Source: Xenosphaeropsis pyriputrescens
Taxonomy: Eukaryota > Ascomycota > Leotiomycetes > Phacidiales > Phacidiaceae
Reading direction: 5' to 3'
DNA: 64,000 nt
Assembly: GCA_022609375.1 (NCBI GenBank)
Contig: JAGKQE010000056.1
Location: forward strand, 122,673-186,672
Shown here: positions 35,690 to 46,513 of the stretch, piece by piece
Position numbering within the stretch: the first letter of the stretch is position 1
How the letters are laid out: each line of letters begins with the position of its first letter
Position numbers and translations under genes: made by a program
The notes under the pieces: generated by a model
The model's input: the letters and a program-made list of their open reading frames with translations, nothing else
What the model was told of the DNA's origin: nothing
The model's database searches: none

Positions 35690-37247
35690 TAGCAAGTACA
35701 TCGAGGCTTAAAATACACCCAGACGTACAAGTACACATCTACAAATAACAACATCTTCCCGAAATACAAGCACAGAGAGTATTGCGTATTTGGAGATGAA
35801 TGACTTCTGCACTTGAAACTAGTATCATCAAGGGCTTCGTTCTGTTAGTTATGTAGAACATCGAATACAATGGATCTAGTACGAGCAAGCCCCTCCCCAT
35901 CAACACCAACACCAAGACCCAACCCAAGACCCGCCCGCACCCCTTTCCACCAACCCACTAGGTACTCGCTCGCACGTACAAGTAGTACAAGTACAAGAAC
36001 AAGTACAAGTAAGCACATGAGGGGTCCGATATCTGGGTAACTACCTAGGTATGTAACAGAGCGAGAGCTCCTCAGACCTCAGAACCTCAGAACCTCAGAC
36101 TCGACCTTCCTCGTTGAGTAGCACCTGAGAGCAATCCCATGCCAAGTGGTGCAAGCAAGCCAGGTAGATATCGGCCTGTATCGATCTGTTACATATGTAC
36201 ATAGTACATAGTACCTAGTACCATACCACCATACCCAAACTCACACTCACAGCTCACACCCAAACTCACCCACTGAAGACCCCACCTCGCACCAGGTGCA
36301 CCCCAAGCCAAATAACCCCGAACCCCGAGCCCCAAGCCTCAATCTCATGCCTCAGGCCACACATGCGTGCCTGTATGCCTAGCACAGCGATCGACGGTAG
36401 CGGCGCGCTACGAGGGGTGTGAAACACGGCGAGGGAGTGGTGCTTCAAAGCAACTGATATCGAGGGGCGCGTTGGGGATTCCGATTGTATGGATTGAAAG
36501 GATTGCGGTGAAAGAAGCGAGTATCTTGAAAAGTAAGTGACTCGTGTGATGGGTCAGTGAGAAGGAAGGGGGGAGGAAAGGAGAGAGAAAGAGAGAGTGT
36601 AAAGCGCATCTATAAAATAAAATAAACAAGAGACGAGTTATCAACACCGAGTGAACCACCCATGAAACGAGACAGAGACAATGATAGAAATAGAAATAGA
36701 AATACATCCACCCAGCCCATGACGAGGAATGGTATTTCACAGCGACGACCGCGCATCATAACAGCCCAGAACGAGAGAAGCCACCCGCGAGCTCAGTATC
36801 CGAAGAGCGTTCCGTGGCGGTGCGGGACGAACTGGCTGTGTATTCGAGCCCATGCCTGCGGCAGCATGATGATAACGGGGAAAGGAGGGGGTATTGATGT
36901 CGGAAGCATAGTGAGAATAGGGATAGGAATTGGAATGAACAGGAATGAGGGAGGTCACATATACGGATTACAGAACCTTTTTTTTTGAGGGGGTAGATGA
37001 TGGGTATTGTGTGGGAATGGAAGGTGATCTTGAACGAGGAGAGAGGATGATGGACTGGTTCACTGTGCCAGGAACGTGACGTCGCAGTTCAATCTACACA
37101 GCACGGTCCATTGGGTAAGTAGACGGCGAATATGTTTTGATACATGTTCCATGCATGTAGGCAGCAGGGGAGACAGCAAGGGTCCAGCCATATAAGCACA
37201 CTACACTACAGTATAAGGATTTGTAAAAACAGACAACTTTTTTTTCT

Positions 37248-39497
37248 TTAACGAAGAGGAACCTCGGCCTCCTGGCTCTCGAAAACCGGAAGCTCCTTCT
37301 CGATATCGGCCCAGACTTTGGAGCCATCGACCAAGTCCTTGATGGCCTGGATGATCTTGTCCTCGGTGGCGCGGACCTGCTTGGTGGAGTCTCTGTCGCG
37401 AAGGGTGAAGGTGCTGTCCTGCACACTCTGGAAATCGACGGTGATGCCGAGTGGGGTACCGAGCTCGTCGTTTCGGCTGTAGCGCTTACCGATGGAGGCC
37501 GAGGAATCATCGATGCGGTTGGATACGCCGGCCTTACGGAGGGCTGAGGAGATCTTGAGGAGGAGGGGCTTGAAGCTCTCGTGGGTGGAGAGTGGGACGA
37601 GGAGAACCTTGGTTGGCGCAACTGTTGGTGGGAAGGAAAGGACCTGAACTTCGTTAGCACGAGCGAGAATATATACATCAATCTTCACTTACACCACGAG
37701 CTTCATCACCGTCCTCGATATGACGGGACCAGTAGTTGTGCTCCATCAATGAGTACAATATTCTGCCAATACCGAAAGATGGTTCAATGACGTTTGGTGT
37801 ATATTCTCTAGTGTTCTCGACTCTCGTACGACGAACAATGGCAATGAAATCCTTGGAGATCTCCACCTTGCCCTCGACACCCTCGACACCCTCAACCTCC
37901 ATGGTGATCTTGCCATCTGCAGCAAGGTCTTGAGCAAGTGCAGCGCGCTTATCCTGAGATAAGACGTCGAGAGCAGCTTCGATAGCCTTGCCGTCCTTCT
38001 TGAAGTGCGGACCAAATTTCTTCTTGTCCAAATCAATCTGCCACTCCTCAGTGCTGATTGGATTTTGGAGTCTCTCACGGACCACCAACGGAGCACCAGT
38101 CTTGTTGGCGTGGACAGTAAGATCGTAAGCACTTCGGTCGGCACAGCCAACACACTCAACCCAACCGTAGCTGGTGAAAAGTTCGGCATCCCAGCAGTCA
38201 GCAGCATAATGAGCCATCTCGTTGGCCATGTGCTGTCTGAAACGAATCTTAGACTGATCAACACCAATCTTCTTGAGGAAGAGGTGAATTCTTGCAAGGA
38301 AGTAGCCAAGAGTCTCATTGTCAACAGTGCCATTAGAAACGGCCTCACCAATGGAGACCTTCTCAACATCAGTCTTACCAGACAATTGAGTGTGTCTGTT
38401 CAAAAGAATGAGCTCAACATCCTTGACTTCACTGAAACGTGGGTGCTTCTTTCCACCCTGTGGATCAACAAAGTGTTCAATTTCAGCCATCAAGAACTCT
38501 CGTACTCTGAGAAGACCAGCTCTTGGCGAAATCTCGTTTCTGAAAGACTTTCCTATGGACGCGGAAGCAAATGGCATTTGTTGTTGGTTAAATTCAAGAA
38601 GCTTGGCAAAGTTCAAAAATTGACCCTGAGCTGTCTCTGGACGAAGATAGCCAGCTGCATTGCTGCTTGGACCAATTGACGTCTGAAACATAAGGTTGAA
38701 AGCAACAGGTGGTTCTGGCTCGACACCAGTATTTGGATTTTTCATCTCATACTTCTTGATGAGAGCACCAAGCTCCTCTCCGTTGTAGTTATCAATCTGT
38801 CAAGTGTTAATTTTGTAAAATCATCTTGTGGGTCATGTACTCCCACCTTAGCCAAGACTTCATTGTACTCTTGAACAACAGCATCCTCGAGCTTAACAGC
38901 CTCCTGCTTGCCCTTGACCTTTCTCTTCTTCTTCTTTGGGTCTTCCTCTTTCTCCTCAATCTTCTCGCCTCTAGCCTCTTTGTCACCCTTGAGCCTAGAC
39001 TCCAAGATTTCCTCCACGAAATGGTCGGCACGAAGAATCTCGCCATTCTTTGGGTCCTTGCACATCCAATCGGAGAACTTATCAACGTGACCACTCGTCT
39101 TGAGAACCTCGTGTGGAGTCAAGGCAGTACAATCCAACTCGAGCATATCCTCCTCCAATACGAAGTGCTTGCGCCATGCGTCGATGATATTGGCTTGAAG
39201 GGCGCAACCTGGTGGGCCATAATCGAAAAGACCGGCAACACCACCATAAGCTTCGAAAGATGGTGTGTAGAACATGCGGCGACGAAGAAGAGAGTCAAGG
39301 ACAGTGCGATCGAGGGGTTGGCCCGTCAATGTAGTAGCGGTCGGCATGATGGGCTTTCGTTTTGTGGATTTCGATATTTGGTATTTATTGTTATGGGCAC
39401 TGACTGCAAAGTTTCGAGTAAGTCGCGGAACAGTCTTAAAAAGCTTCGATGTTAGAGTTATAGACCTCGAGACGTTGAGGAAAAGGCCTGTTGACAT
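37248..39497 (-). CDS. grs1: glycyl-tRNA synthetase
   Basis: Class II aminoacyl-tRNA synthetase charging tRNA-Gly. Exons 39497-38847, 38796-37693 and 37643-37248 give 716 residues from the first ATG. Class II motif 2 is seen as GKSFRNEISPRAGLLRVREF and motif 3 as PSFGIGRILYS; the glycine-enzyme start FEAYGGVAGLFDYGPPG and the C-terminal anticodon-binding domain (VLLVPLSTHESFKPLL onward) are complete. A Lys/Glu-rich insert (EEDPKKKKRKVKGK) lies in the N-terminal half, as in other fungal enzymes. Residues 1-50 have 10 basic and no acidic residues and look like a mitochondrial presequence; a second in-frame ATG (39347-39345) starts MPTATTLTG, the cytosolic form. One gene probably serves both compartments, as GRS1 does in yeast. 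Confidence 0.95.
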
Positions 39498-39755
39498 CAG
39501 TAGTAGACATACATGAGTGGAAGATCAACACAACTTCAAACGTGTCATAGGCTCATGCAGACAGTGAGTCAATTCGAGAATTATGACTCTGTGATTCGCT
39601 CCACTGCCATATGTGTATCGAAATCGGGGTATTGATTTTCCGGCGGCCGACCAAAATTATTTCTCGATAACCGCAAAGTGACTATTATCGCAAAGTCGAT
39701 CATTATTCTTCCGAAAATTAAACCCTCACAATACATATCATTCGCAACCGTCAAA
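39498..39755. promoter_or_regulatory. bidirectional promoter, glycyl-tRNA synthetase / RPF1
   Basis: Only 258 bases separate the divergent start codons of two translation-related housekeeping genes. The interval must carry both promoters and 5' leaders, so shared control is likely though not shown. I see no clear TATA box for either gene. Confidence 0.6.
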
Positions 39756-40985
39756 ATGGGCGCGAAAGGAAACAAACCAATAAACCCGAAGGCTTCATTG
39801 CCATTCAAGGTCGGCAATAAATTCAAACGTCAAGATCTCCATCTCAAGCAAAAAAAAGCACGCGACAGTCTTCGACGAGATGAGCGCTTCCGCCGGAAAA
39901 GAGAGGAGGATCGCAACCCAGAGATGAGAAGGGAGAGATTGGAGCGAAATGTCCCTATGACTATCGACAAGAAGAGAGTTTGGGACGATGTGGAGGGCGA
40001 TGGGCTTGGCGTCAGTGTGGACGTTGAGCAGTTAAAGAGAAGACGAATTGAAGCCGCTGAAGCCGCTGAGAACGAGGTGGCTGTTTCTGAAGAGGAAGAC
40101 GATGATGCCGATAGTATGCTGGACTCAGATGAGGACGAAGATGCGGATGGCGATACCGAGATGAAACAAAGACCTCGAGCCCCAAGTGTTGCAGCATCGA
40201 CAACGAGCACAAACCTTGATCTTACACCGGATTCTCTTGCTCTCAAATTTCCGACACTTTTCTCCGACGAACCTCCACCAAGCCCCAAAATTCTTCTTAC
40301 TACCTCTATTAATTCAACTCTCCATCAAGAAGCTCATCTTCTTACTACTCTTTTCCCAAACACCGTTTACATTCCTCGATCCTCCCATCGTTACGGACAC
40401 AAGTTTTCTGTACGAGAGATCGCCAAGTTTGCAACGAACAGAAATTATACTGCTGTTATTGTGCTGAAGGAGGATCTCAAGAAACCAACTGGCATTTCTA
40501 TCGTTCATCTTCCCCATGGACCAACCTGCCATTTTTCGATTGCCAACTGGGTTGAAGGAAAGAAGTTGCCTGGTCACGGAAACCCGACCAACCATTACCC
40601 AGAACTCATTCTCAACAACTTCCGAACGCCCCTTGGTCTTTTGACTGCGCGACTCTTCCTCACACTCTTCCCTCCACAACCTGACTTGCAGGGCAGACAA
40701 GTTGTCACATTACACAACCAGCGTGATTATATTTTTCTGAGAAGGCACAGATATGTCTTCAGAGACAAGAGAAATTCGGAGAAGAGCGTTACAGATGCGG
40801 ACGGAAAGGAGATCAAGGGTGTAGAAGAGATCAGAGCCGGTCTGCAAGAACTCGGACCAAGATTTACGATGAAGCTTCGAAGAGTGGACAAGGGCATTGG
40901 ACGGGCGGGAAGTGAGGGTGATGATGCAGTACAATGGGAATGGAAGGCGCACATGGAGAAGCAACGTACACGCTTCAATCTTTGA
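39756..40985 (+). CDS. rpf1: ribosome production factor Rpf1 (Brix domain)
   Basis: Nucleolar protein needed for 27S pre-rRNA processing and assembly of the large ribosomal subunit. A single exon encodes 409 residues from MGAKGNKPINPKASLPF; an upstream in-frame ATG at 39678 would add 26 residues of non-conserved sequence and is less likely. The basic N-terminus (FKRQDLHLKQKKARDSLRRD) is typical of the family. An acidic segment (EEEDDDADSMLDSDEDEDAD) precedes the Brix domain at about 185-390, where PKILLTTSINSTLHQEAH, IPRSSHRYGHKFSVREI, ISIVHLPHGPTCHFSI and PELILNNFRTPLGLLTARL are conserved. The C-terminal block gives RRHRYVFRDK and ELGPRFTMKLRR, as expected for Rpf1. Confidence 0.94.
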   Translation: MGAKGNKPINPKASLPFKVGNKFKRQDLHLKQKKARDSLRRDERFRRKREEDRNPEMRRERLERNVPMTIDKKRVWDDVEGDGLGVSVDVEQLKRRRIEAAEAAENEVAVSEEEDDDADSMLDSDEDEDADGDTEMKQRPRAPSVAASTTSTNLDLTPDSLALKFPTLFSDEPPPSPKILLTTSINSTLHQEAHLLTTLFPNTVYIPRSSHRYGHKFSVREIAKFATNRNYTAVIVLKEDLKKPTGISIVHLPHGPTCHFSIANWVEGKKLPGHGNPTNHYPELILNNFRTPLGLLTARLFLTLFPPQPDLQGRQVVTLHNQRDYIFLRRHRYVFRDKRNSEKSVTDADGKEIKGVEEIRAGLQELGPRFTMKLRRVDKGIGRAGSEGDDAVQWEWKAHMEKQRTRFNL

Positions 40986-41124
40986 TACCACTTTGGAGTA
41001 CAAAATCAGATGTTATTCATTTCAATCATGTCTGCCGCTATCCCTATGTCTTCAATCCCAGTTTTCGAAAGTTATTTAGGAGAGTGACCCTGTGCACCGA
41101 AAATTCTCTATACTCATCACAAAC

Positions 41125-42618
41125 TCAACACACATCATAACTGGAATAATTCCTCGCATCGATCCACTCCGTCAACTTCTGTATGAGATCGGGATCGATA
41201 TTCCTGTTCGTTTTCATGAAAATAGTCTCGAATGGATGTACGTTCGAACCAAAGTAGCCTTTATCAACCAGGTAGTCTCCGTTGCTGTTGTTGTCACAAT
41301 GTTCAATATATTCAGCATCTGCTTGAAAAGCGGTCATCATAGTATCGACCTTGTATCCAGCCTGTCGGATGAAAGCCGTTGCTCCAACCTCAGCATCTAC
41401 TGCCGATTGCCAGTCATGGAAACATTGTCCTATTACCTGGGGCTGTAGTAGTAGTGCAAGTCCCACAGCATCAGTGGCCCAGATCATGGACTGTACATGG
41501 AATGACTGCCAACAGTTTCCTGTCATTCCGACGAGCTGGCAGTTGTTAGCTCTATTTTCTTCCAGCACATAAGGGGAACCTTACCTTGACGGTTTCAGTC
41601 ACTCTTGAAAGAAACATTTCAGTCCAACACTCCTTGGCCCAGATGGGAAAGAATGGCCCACGAATACTGGCGTTCATGAGGATGAATCTTTTATAATTCT
41701 TCCACAGATCATCTTGCATAAGGACCATGGCATGGCTGCCAAGATCATAGCAATCGTTTTCTTTTGCGTGAACTGCGACATTCGGCAATTCTGGAATGGA
41801 GAGGGCAATGTCGGATTCTCCGTTGATAATGAAAAGGAAGTCGGCTGCATCGTGCAGGCCATGCTTGATGAAAAACAGAATATTCTCACGCGCCACTGGT
41901 GCTTCGAAGTATACATAGGTGACTAGTGGTCGATCGATTTCTTCGTCGTCTTCATCTTCTTCTTCCTCGTCCTCAGAATACTGTTCCTGGGTATGTACTA
42001 TCGCATGGCCACTTGGATATGCGGAAGTCACGCTGTGAGACACTTGGTTGGTCTGCTTTGATTCCGACGCAGACGATATGGATGTAATAACAGTCTCTGC
42101 AGCATTCCCTATATGATGAACGCCATGATTCTTTTCCTCGCCAACTTCACTGGCGCCCTCTGGGGTTATCCACGAGCTATCGCCCGCCAACCCTACTGTC
42201 GCAACTGATGGATCCAATTCAACTGGGTCTTTCTCATTCCCTGGAGTTCTCCACGAACCATCTCCTGGCATGTCGTTAGTTTCAGTTACGCCCATCACAC
42301 CAGTACCTTCTCCTGCGCTCTCAATGCCATTCGAAAGTGGCGCTGCAGCTGGGCTGTCTCCTGTAACGCTTTCGTAGCCATCATCCAGCGGCGAATCGCC
42401 GTAAGGTCGTCCAGTGTCTTTATTTGGAATACTATGGTGGTAAGAATCTGTGGGAACCTGCATACTCTTCAGTAGAGCCCGTATCTTGAGAAGTTGCTAC
42501 CTACCATAACCTCATCCTGCGTTGAAGGCATCAATGCCCATAGCGACCACAGCACGAGCAAGAGTAACAGAGCACCAGCCAATCCGGATCTGCTGGATGA
42601 AAACGATATCGCTGCCAT
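41125..42618 (-). CDS. uncharacterised type II membrane protein, possible glycosyltransferase
   Basis: Three exons (42618-42505, 42457-41585, 41535-41125) give 465 residues. A hydrophobic anchor at about residues 12-31 (LAGALLLLLVLWSLWALM) follows a short N-terminus, implying a lumenal body. Residues ~40-210 are low-complexity and end in an acidic run (SEDEEEEDEDDEEI). The conserved part then begins: VTYVYFEAPVARENILFFIK, ADFLFIINGESD, ENDCYDLGSHAMVL, YKRFILMNASIRGPFFPIW and LVGMTGNCWQSFHVQSMIWA. I know this arrangement only from uncharacterised fungal proteins; the NDCYDLG and FNGE-like motifs remotely recall RgpF-type glycosyltransferases. That assignment is a guess. The 3' end is only 139 bases from the RPF1 stop on the other strand. 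Confidence 0.8.
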
Positions 42619-43392
42619 GTTGATCTTGGAGAGAGAATATCAGAGTGGCAAAATTATATGGACGCAAAGAGACCATATATTGGGAGACGTTCAACTTCTC
42701 TCCTACACTCCTACCTTATACAACCCCAGCCCTTGCTTATCTCTGACACACTACCTCAAGATAGCTCACTGGAGAATGTGCGCATTTTACCATACGTAAC
42801 CTTAATTATCCGCAAACGGAATCAAATGGCTGGGTTGGCAACACGCAGAAAGAAGTTTGATTTAGCGCCCGCTTTCGTATCAGCCTTCGAAGACTATTCA
42901 GAAATATTCTTTTGGAAAAAAATTGCATCAAACTTGCTTGACTTTATCTGAGAAGTGGTGGTGTTCCAGGTATGATCTCCTGGCGTCGGGAATGCAATAT
43001 GCTTGGCGCGAGGAGTATCGAGTCCCTTGCCTCAATTTTTGCGACAACATGTTGGAGCATGAAGGGATGGACTTAGCGACACCAAAAGGGCGACGTACCA
43101 GACTGGAATATCTGGCCTTTTTCTGTATTCTGCTCTATTTTCTGAAGATGAAAGATGTTGTTTCCTCCAGCACAGATTTCCAGAAGTGACGACTATCAGC
43201 TCTCCCGTCCATCAGAAGGTCAGATATGAATTTTTAAGTCCACATCTTGCTCTGAAAACGATTGCATCCCAGTTACTAGAATCTCTCCAGGAAATAGTAC
43301 ATGTTTCCTTCAAAATATCAATATTGAGAAAATGTTCCATGCTGGCATACAACCATGGCACAAATATTTACATTTACCGTGTCACTACTTAC
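42619..43392. other. intergenic, nothing recognised
   Basis: Spacer of about 770 bases between the type II membrane protein start and the 3' end of the acetyltransferase, both on the minus strand. Several short open frames occur but none has recognisable content. Confidence 0.5.
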
Positions 43393-44382
43393 TTACCAGT
43401 CCTGTGTATCTATCTGGAAATACCGAGTATCATAAGCAATCCAGCCTCCAAGGCTCCTCATACAGCCCTCACTACCCAAATTCCCTTCATGAACATCAGA
43501 ATGTACCCAGCCACTGCTTCCGTCGAATCCCATATCTTGAAAGTCGCCGTTTGCTAGGGAGCCCAACAACTTTCTTCCAACAACAGTAGCAAACCCCTTT
43601 CCTCTATGATCCGGCATCACATATAACGTTGCAAAAGCACCGTCGATGCCGATGTACGCCCAAGCTGCAAGCCTCCCGGCCTCGTCTAGTAAGCACATGC
43701 TCGGCAACTCAAGCATAGTCGCGGCTTGACGCTCAATAGTACTTGTAGAAAGCACAGTATCCAACTGGTCTTCCGGGACCCTGGAAAAAGAGTAACCTTG
43801 TGGGAGAGACTTCTCGGGCGCCGGTGGAAGGTTGCGGCAGTCAACAAACCACAGCCGCCATTTGGATGCCCGCAGAATGCATTTCGCCTCTTCGCCGCCT
43901 ACGATGTCGAAAACAGCGTCCGCCATCCGCTCGTGAATACATGCAAGGCGGAGGACGGATTTGAATGGCCATCCTGGGGCTTTGTGAATCCTCAGATGGC
44001 GGGTGTAGTCTAACAGTGCCTTTGTGTGACTTGACAAAATTGTATCTTGATCTCTCTTTTGAATTGGAGATAGATCTGCTGTTGCGGTGGTCAGAAGAGG
44101 ATTGAAAACCCAGGTCTGACTTTCTAGATGCCTTGATCTATCTGAGAATAAAAGTGTCCACTGATCTGGCAATCTGGTTATAGACTGTTCTTTTGGTGGC
44201 GGGAAAGTAGCTGCAAAGGCGCAATGCCGTGCTGGTACATTGTGAGGAGCTCGTATGCGATTATAAAGCGGATTGCTGTGCGGGAAGTATTCTTTCAAAA
44301 CATTGGAGAATATTGACACTGCTTGATCTTGACGCCATGGAAAGAATTGAACATTGGCATCTGGTTGTAACGTTGATGCCAT
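43393..44382 (-). CDS. GNAT-family N-acetyltransferase
   Basis: Acetyl- or acyl-CoA dependent transferase of unknown substrate. One exon encodes 329 residues from MASTLQPDANVQFFPW. The reading frame stays open upstream to 44640, but the added 86 residues look random and run towards the divergent gene, so the internal ATG is preferred. The acetyl-CoA loop is visible as VMPDHRGKGFATVVGRKLL (R-G-K-G-F-A), preceded by a beta strand AAWAYIGIDGAFATLYV and followed by GWVHSDVHEGNLGSEGCMRSLGG. This arrangement resembles the FR47/glycine-N-acyltransferase-like fold, with a divergent N-terminal half. The upstream spacer is shared with the dioxygenase gene. Confidence 0.82.
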   Translation of the reverse strand: MASTLQPDANVQFFPWRQDQAVSIFSNVLKEYFPHSNPLYNRIRAPHNVPARHCAFAATFPPPKEQSITRLPDQWTLLFSDRSRHLESQTWVFNPLLTTATADLSPIQKRDQDTILSSHTKALLDYTRHLRIHKAPGWPFKSVLRLACIHERMADAVFDIVGGEEAKCILRASKWRLWFVDCRNLPPAPEKSLPQGYSFSRVPEDQLDTVLSTSTIERQAATMLELPSMCLLDEAGRLAAWAYIGIDGAFATLYVMPDHRGKGFATVVGRKLLGSLANGDFQDMGFDGSSGWVHSDVHEGNLGSEGCMRSLGGWIAYDTRYFQIDTQDW

Positions 44383-44720
44383 TTTCAAAGTGTGATTGGC
44401 TGGTTCACCGGATATCCTGAATTGGAGTTTGAAGTTCCTGAGCAGATGAACAAAGTCGACAGAGAGACCAACCTCAAACAGCCTTGATAAATGATAACAT
44501 AAGTTACACAAGAGCCGCCTCGAACATTCAGAGAAAGTACGAAATACATGTAAACAATTGTATGACTCAGAATCTGGGATGAATTGGCTTCGCGGGTACC
44601 TGCACGAAGCGCCCCATCGGTGCGGGCCACAGCCATCCATCTTATCAGTTCGATCTTATCGACAATCCAATCTATCATCCCACTCCTACTGCAACTCCAC
44701 ACCAGCATCACAAAACCAAC
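44383..44720. promoter_or_regulatory. shared divergent promoter, GNAT / phytanoyl-CoA dioxygenase-like
   Basis: A 338-base interval between divergent start codons. It contains an extended open frame from the acetyltransferase side that I regard as untranslated leader. Co-regulation of the two enzymes is possible but not shown. Confidence 0.45.
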
Positions 44721-45662
44721 ATGGCCACAGAAACAACAACGACAATTTCCCCCAGCACGAGCAAACCTCCCGCTCAATCAGCAGAGTCCCTGCGCGCATC
44801 TCTGGCACGGGATGGCTTCGTCCTGATCCCCTCACTCTACAACGCCACTGACGTAGCGCGGCTCCGCAGCGCATCAGAAGCAATAACGGCGCTCGCACGG
44901 GCTGGGAAATGGCCCTATATCCGGACGCTGCCCAAGCAATTCCCGCCGTGGGGCGACGATGTGTCGCAGGGGATCTGGGGCGTGCAGCATCTCATGCATC
45001 CGGATCTGCCGGGTGACATCCGGGAGGTGTTCCTGGAGAGCTACTTCAACGACGGTATCCTGGGGACTGTGAGGGCGCTGCTGGGCGAGGACGGCGTGGA
45101 TGTGAGGGATGAGCAGCTCATCATGGAGCTGTATAATCTGCTGGTCAGGCCGGATAGGGATTTCGAGCTCAGGTGGCATAGGGATGATGTTCCGCCGTCG
45201 GCGACTCCTGAGGAGGAGATGCGGAGGTTGGGGGAGAGGTGCTGGCATACGCAGTGGAATGCGGCCCTGTATGATGATTCGAGTCTTGTTGTCGTGCCGG
45301 GGTCTCATGCTCGTGCTCGCACGGATGAAGAGCGGAGTGCTCATGAGTATGAGAAGGCGATTTCGGGGATGAAGATCGTGCATATGAAGGCTGGGGATGT
45401 TGTGTTTTACAACAACAACATTCTGCATAGAGGAGTTTATAGTTCGGAAAAGGAAAGGATGACTTTGCACGGCAGTGTGGGACATGTTACTGGTGGCAAT
45501 GGCAGAGCAAGGAATGTTCTGCAGCATGGCGTGGGGACTTGGGTAGGAGACTTGGACCTTGAGAGTTTGAATGAAGGTCAAGATAGAGCGGAATGTATGA
45601 GGGCGAACCTTGTGGAGATGGGAAGAGGAAAAGACAATGTTGGGTTTTCACAGGAGGGATGA
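44721..45662 (+). CDS. phytanoyl-CoA dioxygenase-family Fe(II)/2-oxoglutarate oxygenase
   Basis: Non-haem iron hydroxylase that couples oxidation of a substrate to decarboxylation of 2-oxoglutarate. A single exon encodes 313 residues. The iron triad is complete: His153 and Asp155 in RWHRDDVPP and His236 in NNNILHRGVYSS; Arg246 (EKERMTLHGSVGH) is placed to bind 2-oxoglutarate. The N-terminal DGFVLIPSLYNATDVARLR is typical of the family. The DNA of the coding part is GC-rich compared with its flanks. No peroxisomal PTS1 tripeptide ends the protein (it ends FSQEG), so classical phytanoyl-CoA oxidation in peroxisomes is not indicated; a secondary-metabolite or amino-acid hydroxylase is equally likely. 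Confidence 0.88.
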   Translation: MATETTTTISPSTSKPPAQSAESLRASLARDGFVLIPSLYNATDVARLRSASEAITALARAGKWPYIRTLPKQFPPWGDDVSQGIWGVQHLMHPDLPGDIREVFLESYFNDGILGTVRALLGEDGVDVRDEQLIMELYNLLVRPDRDFELRWHRDDVPPSATPEEEMRRLGERCWHTQWNAALYDDSSLVVVPGSHARARTDEERSAHEYEKAISGMKIVHMKAGDVVFYNNNILHRGVYSSEKERMTLHGSVGHVTGGNGRARNVLQHGVGTWVGDLDLESLNEGQDRAECMRANLVEMGRGKDNVGFSQEG

Positions 45663-46513
45663 GTGATGATGAGCATTGTAGCATTTGAGCGACGATAATG
45701 AATTCCTGCTATGCGTTATTCAAAGACGTTTTGTTGAAATGAAATTTAAATGATGGATGCGACGGGAGTCTGACATTGGTCTGAATATACGCTTTTGAGA
45801 TCAAGTGAACGGCTGTATGTGTTAGATACACAGCTGTACAAGTAAAAATCACGCACATGTCAAATCTAAACCTCTACCACAGAAAGGAAAAGAATACCAT
45901 GTATAATAAAACAGCAAGGCCTCATCGAATTTCTAGTCACTAACCAAAACCCAAATTTACTACTCAAAGAAAGCCGGCATCCTCGACCCAGTATATGTGA
46001 AAGCTTCCTTCGCACCCCAAACTGTGTAAAGTGCTCTGTGCTTTTCACCTTATTATTATTATGTCCATGGCTCCAGCATCTCCTTGTTCACATAACCAAC
46101 TATCTCAAACCCCGATCACAAATAAGGATAAGCAGGGACCTTTCGCAGTAAATCTTTCGGTTGAGTGGAATGGTGTTCAGAGTCGAGTGGGACCGACCAA
46201 GTGTAGCTTACCAACTTCGGTGTAGGGTGATGGAGGTCTTGATATACAGCTGAACTAGCAAGAGAATCTGAACGTCCATCTGGGGGAGTATACAAAGCTT
46301 CCAAGCATGTGGGGCGGATAGACATCCACATTCTACGGGTCAATAATATTTGGAGGGTAGTAACAAGAGCACTTCAAGCACAACCATACCATCGACATAA
46401 CACCACAGCCCACCAACCATAATCACGCAAGATGCAAGCCTCACTTGTGAAAATCATGAAGACAAATCATAAATCATATCCATGTCAGCATCTAATACCA
46501 CTCAAATACGGGT
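45663..46513. other. intergenic between convergent genes
   Basis: An 850-base spacer between the 3' ends of the dioxygenase and the aldehyde dehydrogenase. No gene, RNA or repeat array is recognised. Confidence 0.5.

Larger units (their letters stand above)
33168..37247. other. 4.1 kb gene-free tract rich in microsatellites
   Basis: No coding region is supported between the CLA4 start and the 3' end of the glycyl-tRNA synthetase gene. A 12-13 base G run lies at about 33298-33311. Open frames here are translations of tandem repeats (for example Tyr/Leu/Val-Tyr runs from the ACAGAT array). The CLA4 promoter must lie at the left end. Confidence 0.55.

Noticed and set aside
35206..35769. 187-codon minus-strand open frame
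   Set aside because: Dominated by translation of hexanucleotide arrays and Cys runs from CAA/GCA repeats; no plausible protein.
44383..44640. N-terminal extension of the GNAT acetyltransferase from an upstream ATG
   Set aside because: The extra residues look non-conserved and overlap the divergent promoter region; the inner ATG starts near the family's usual N-terminus.
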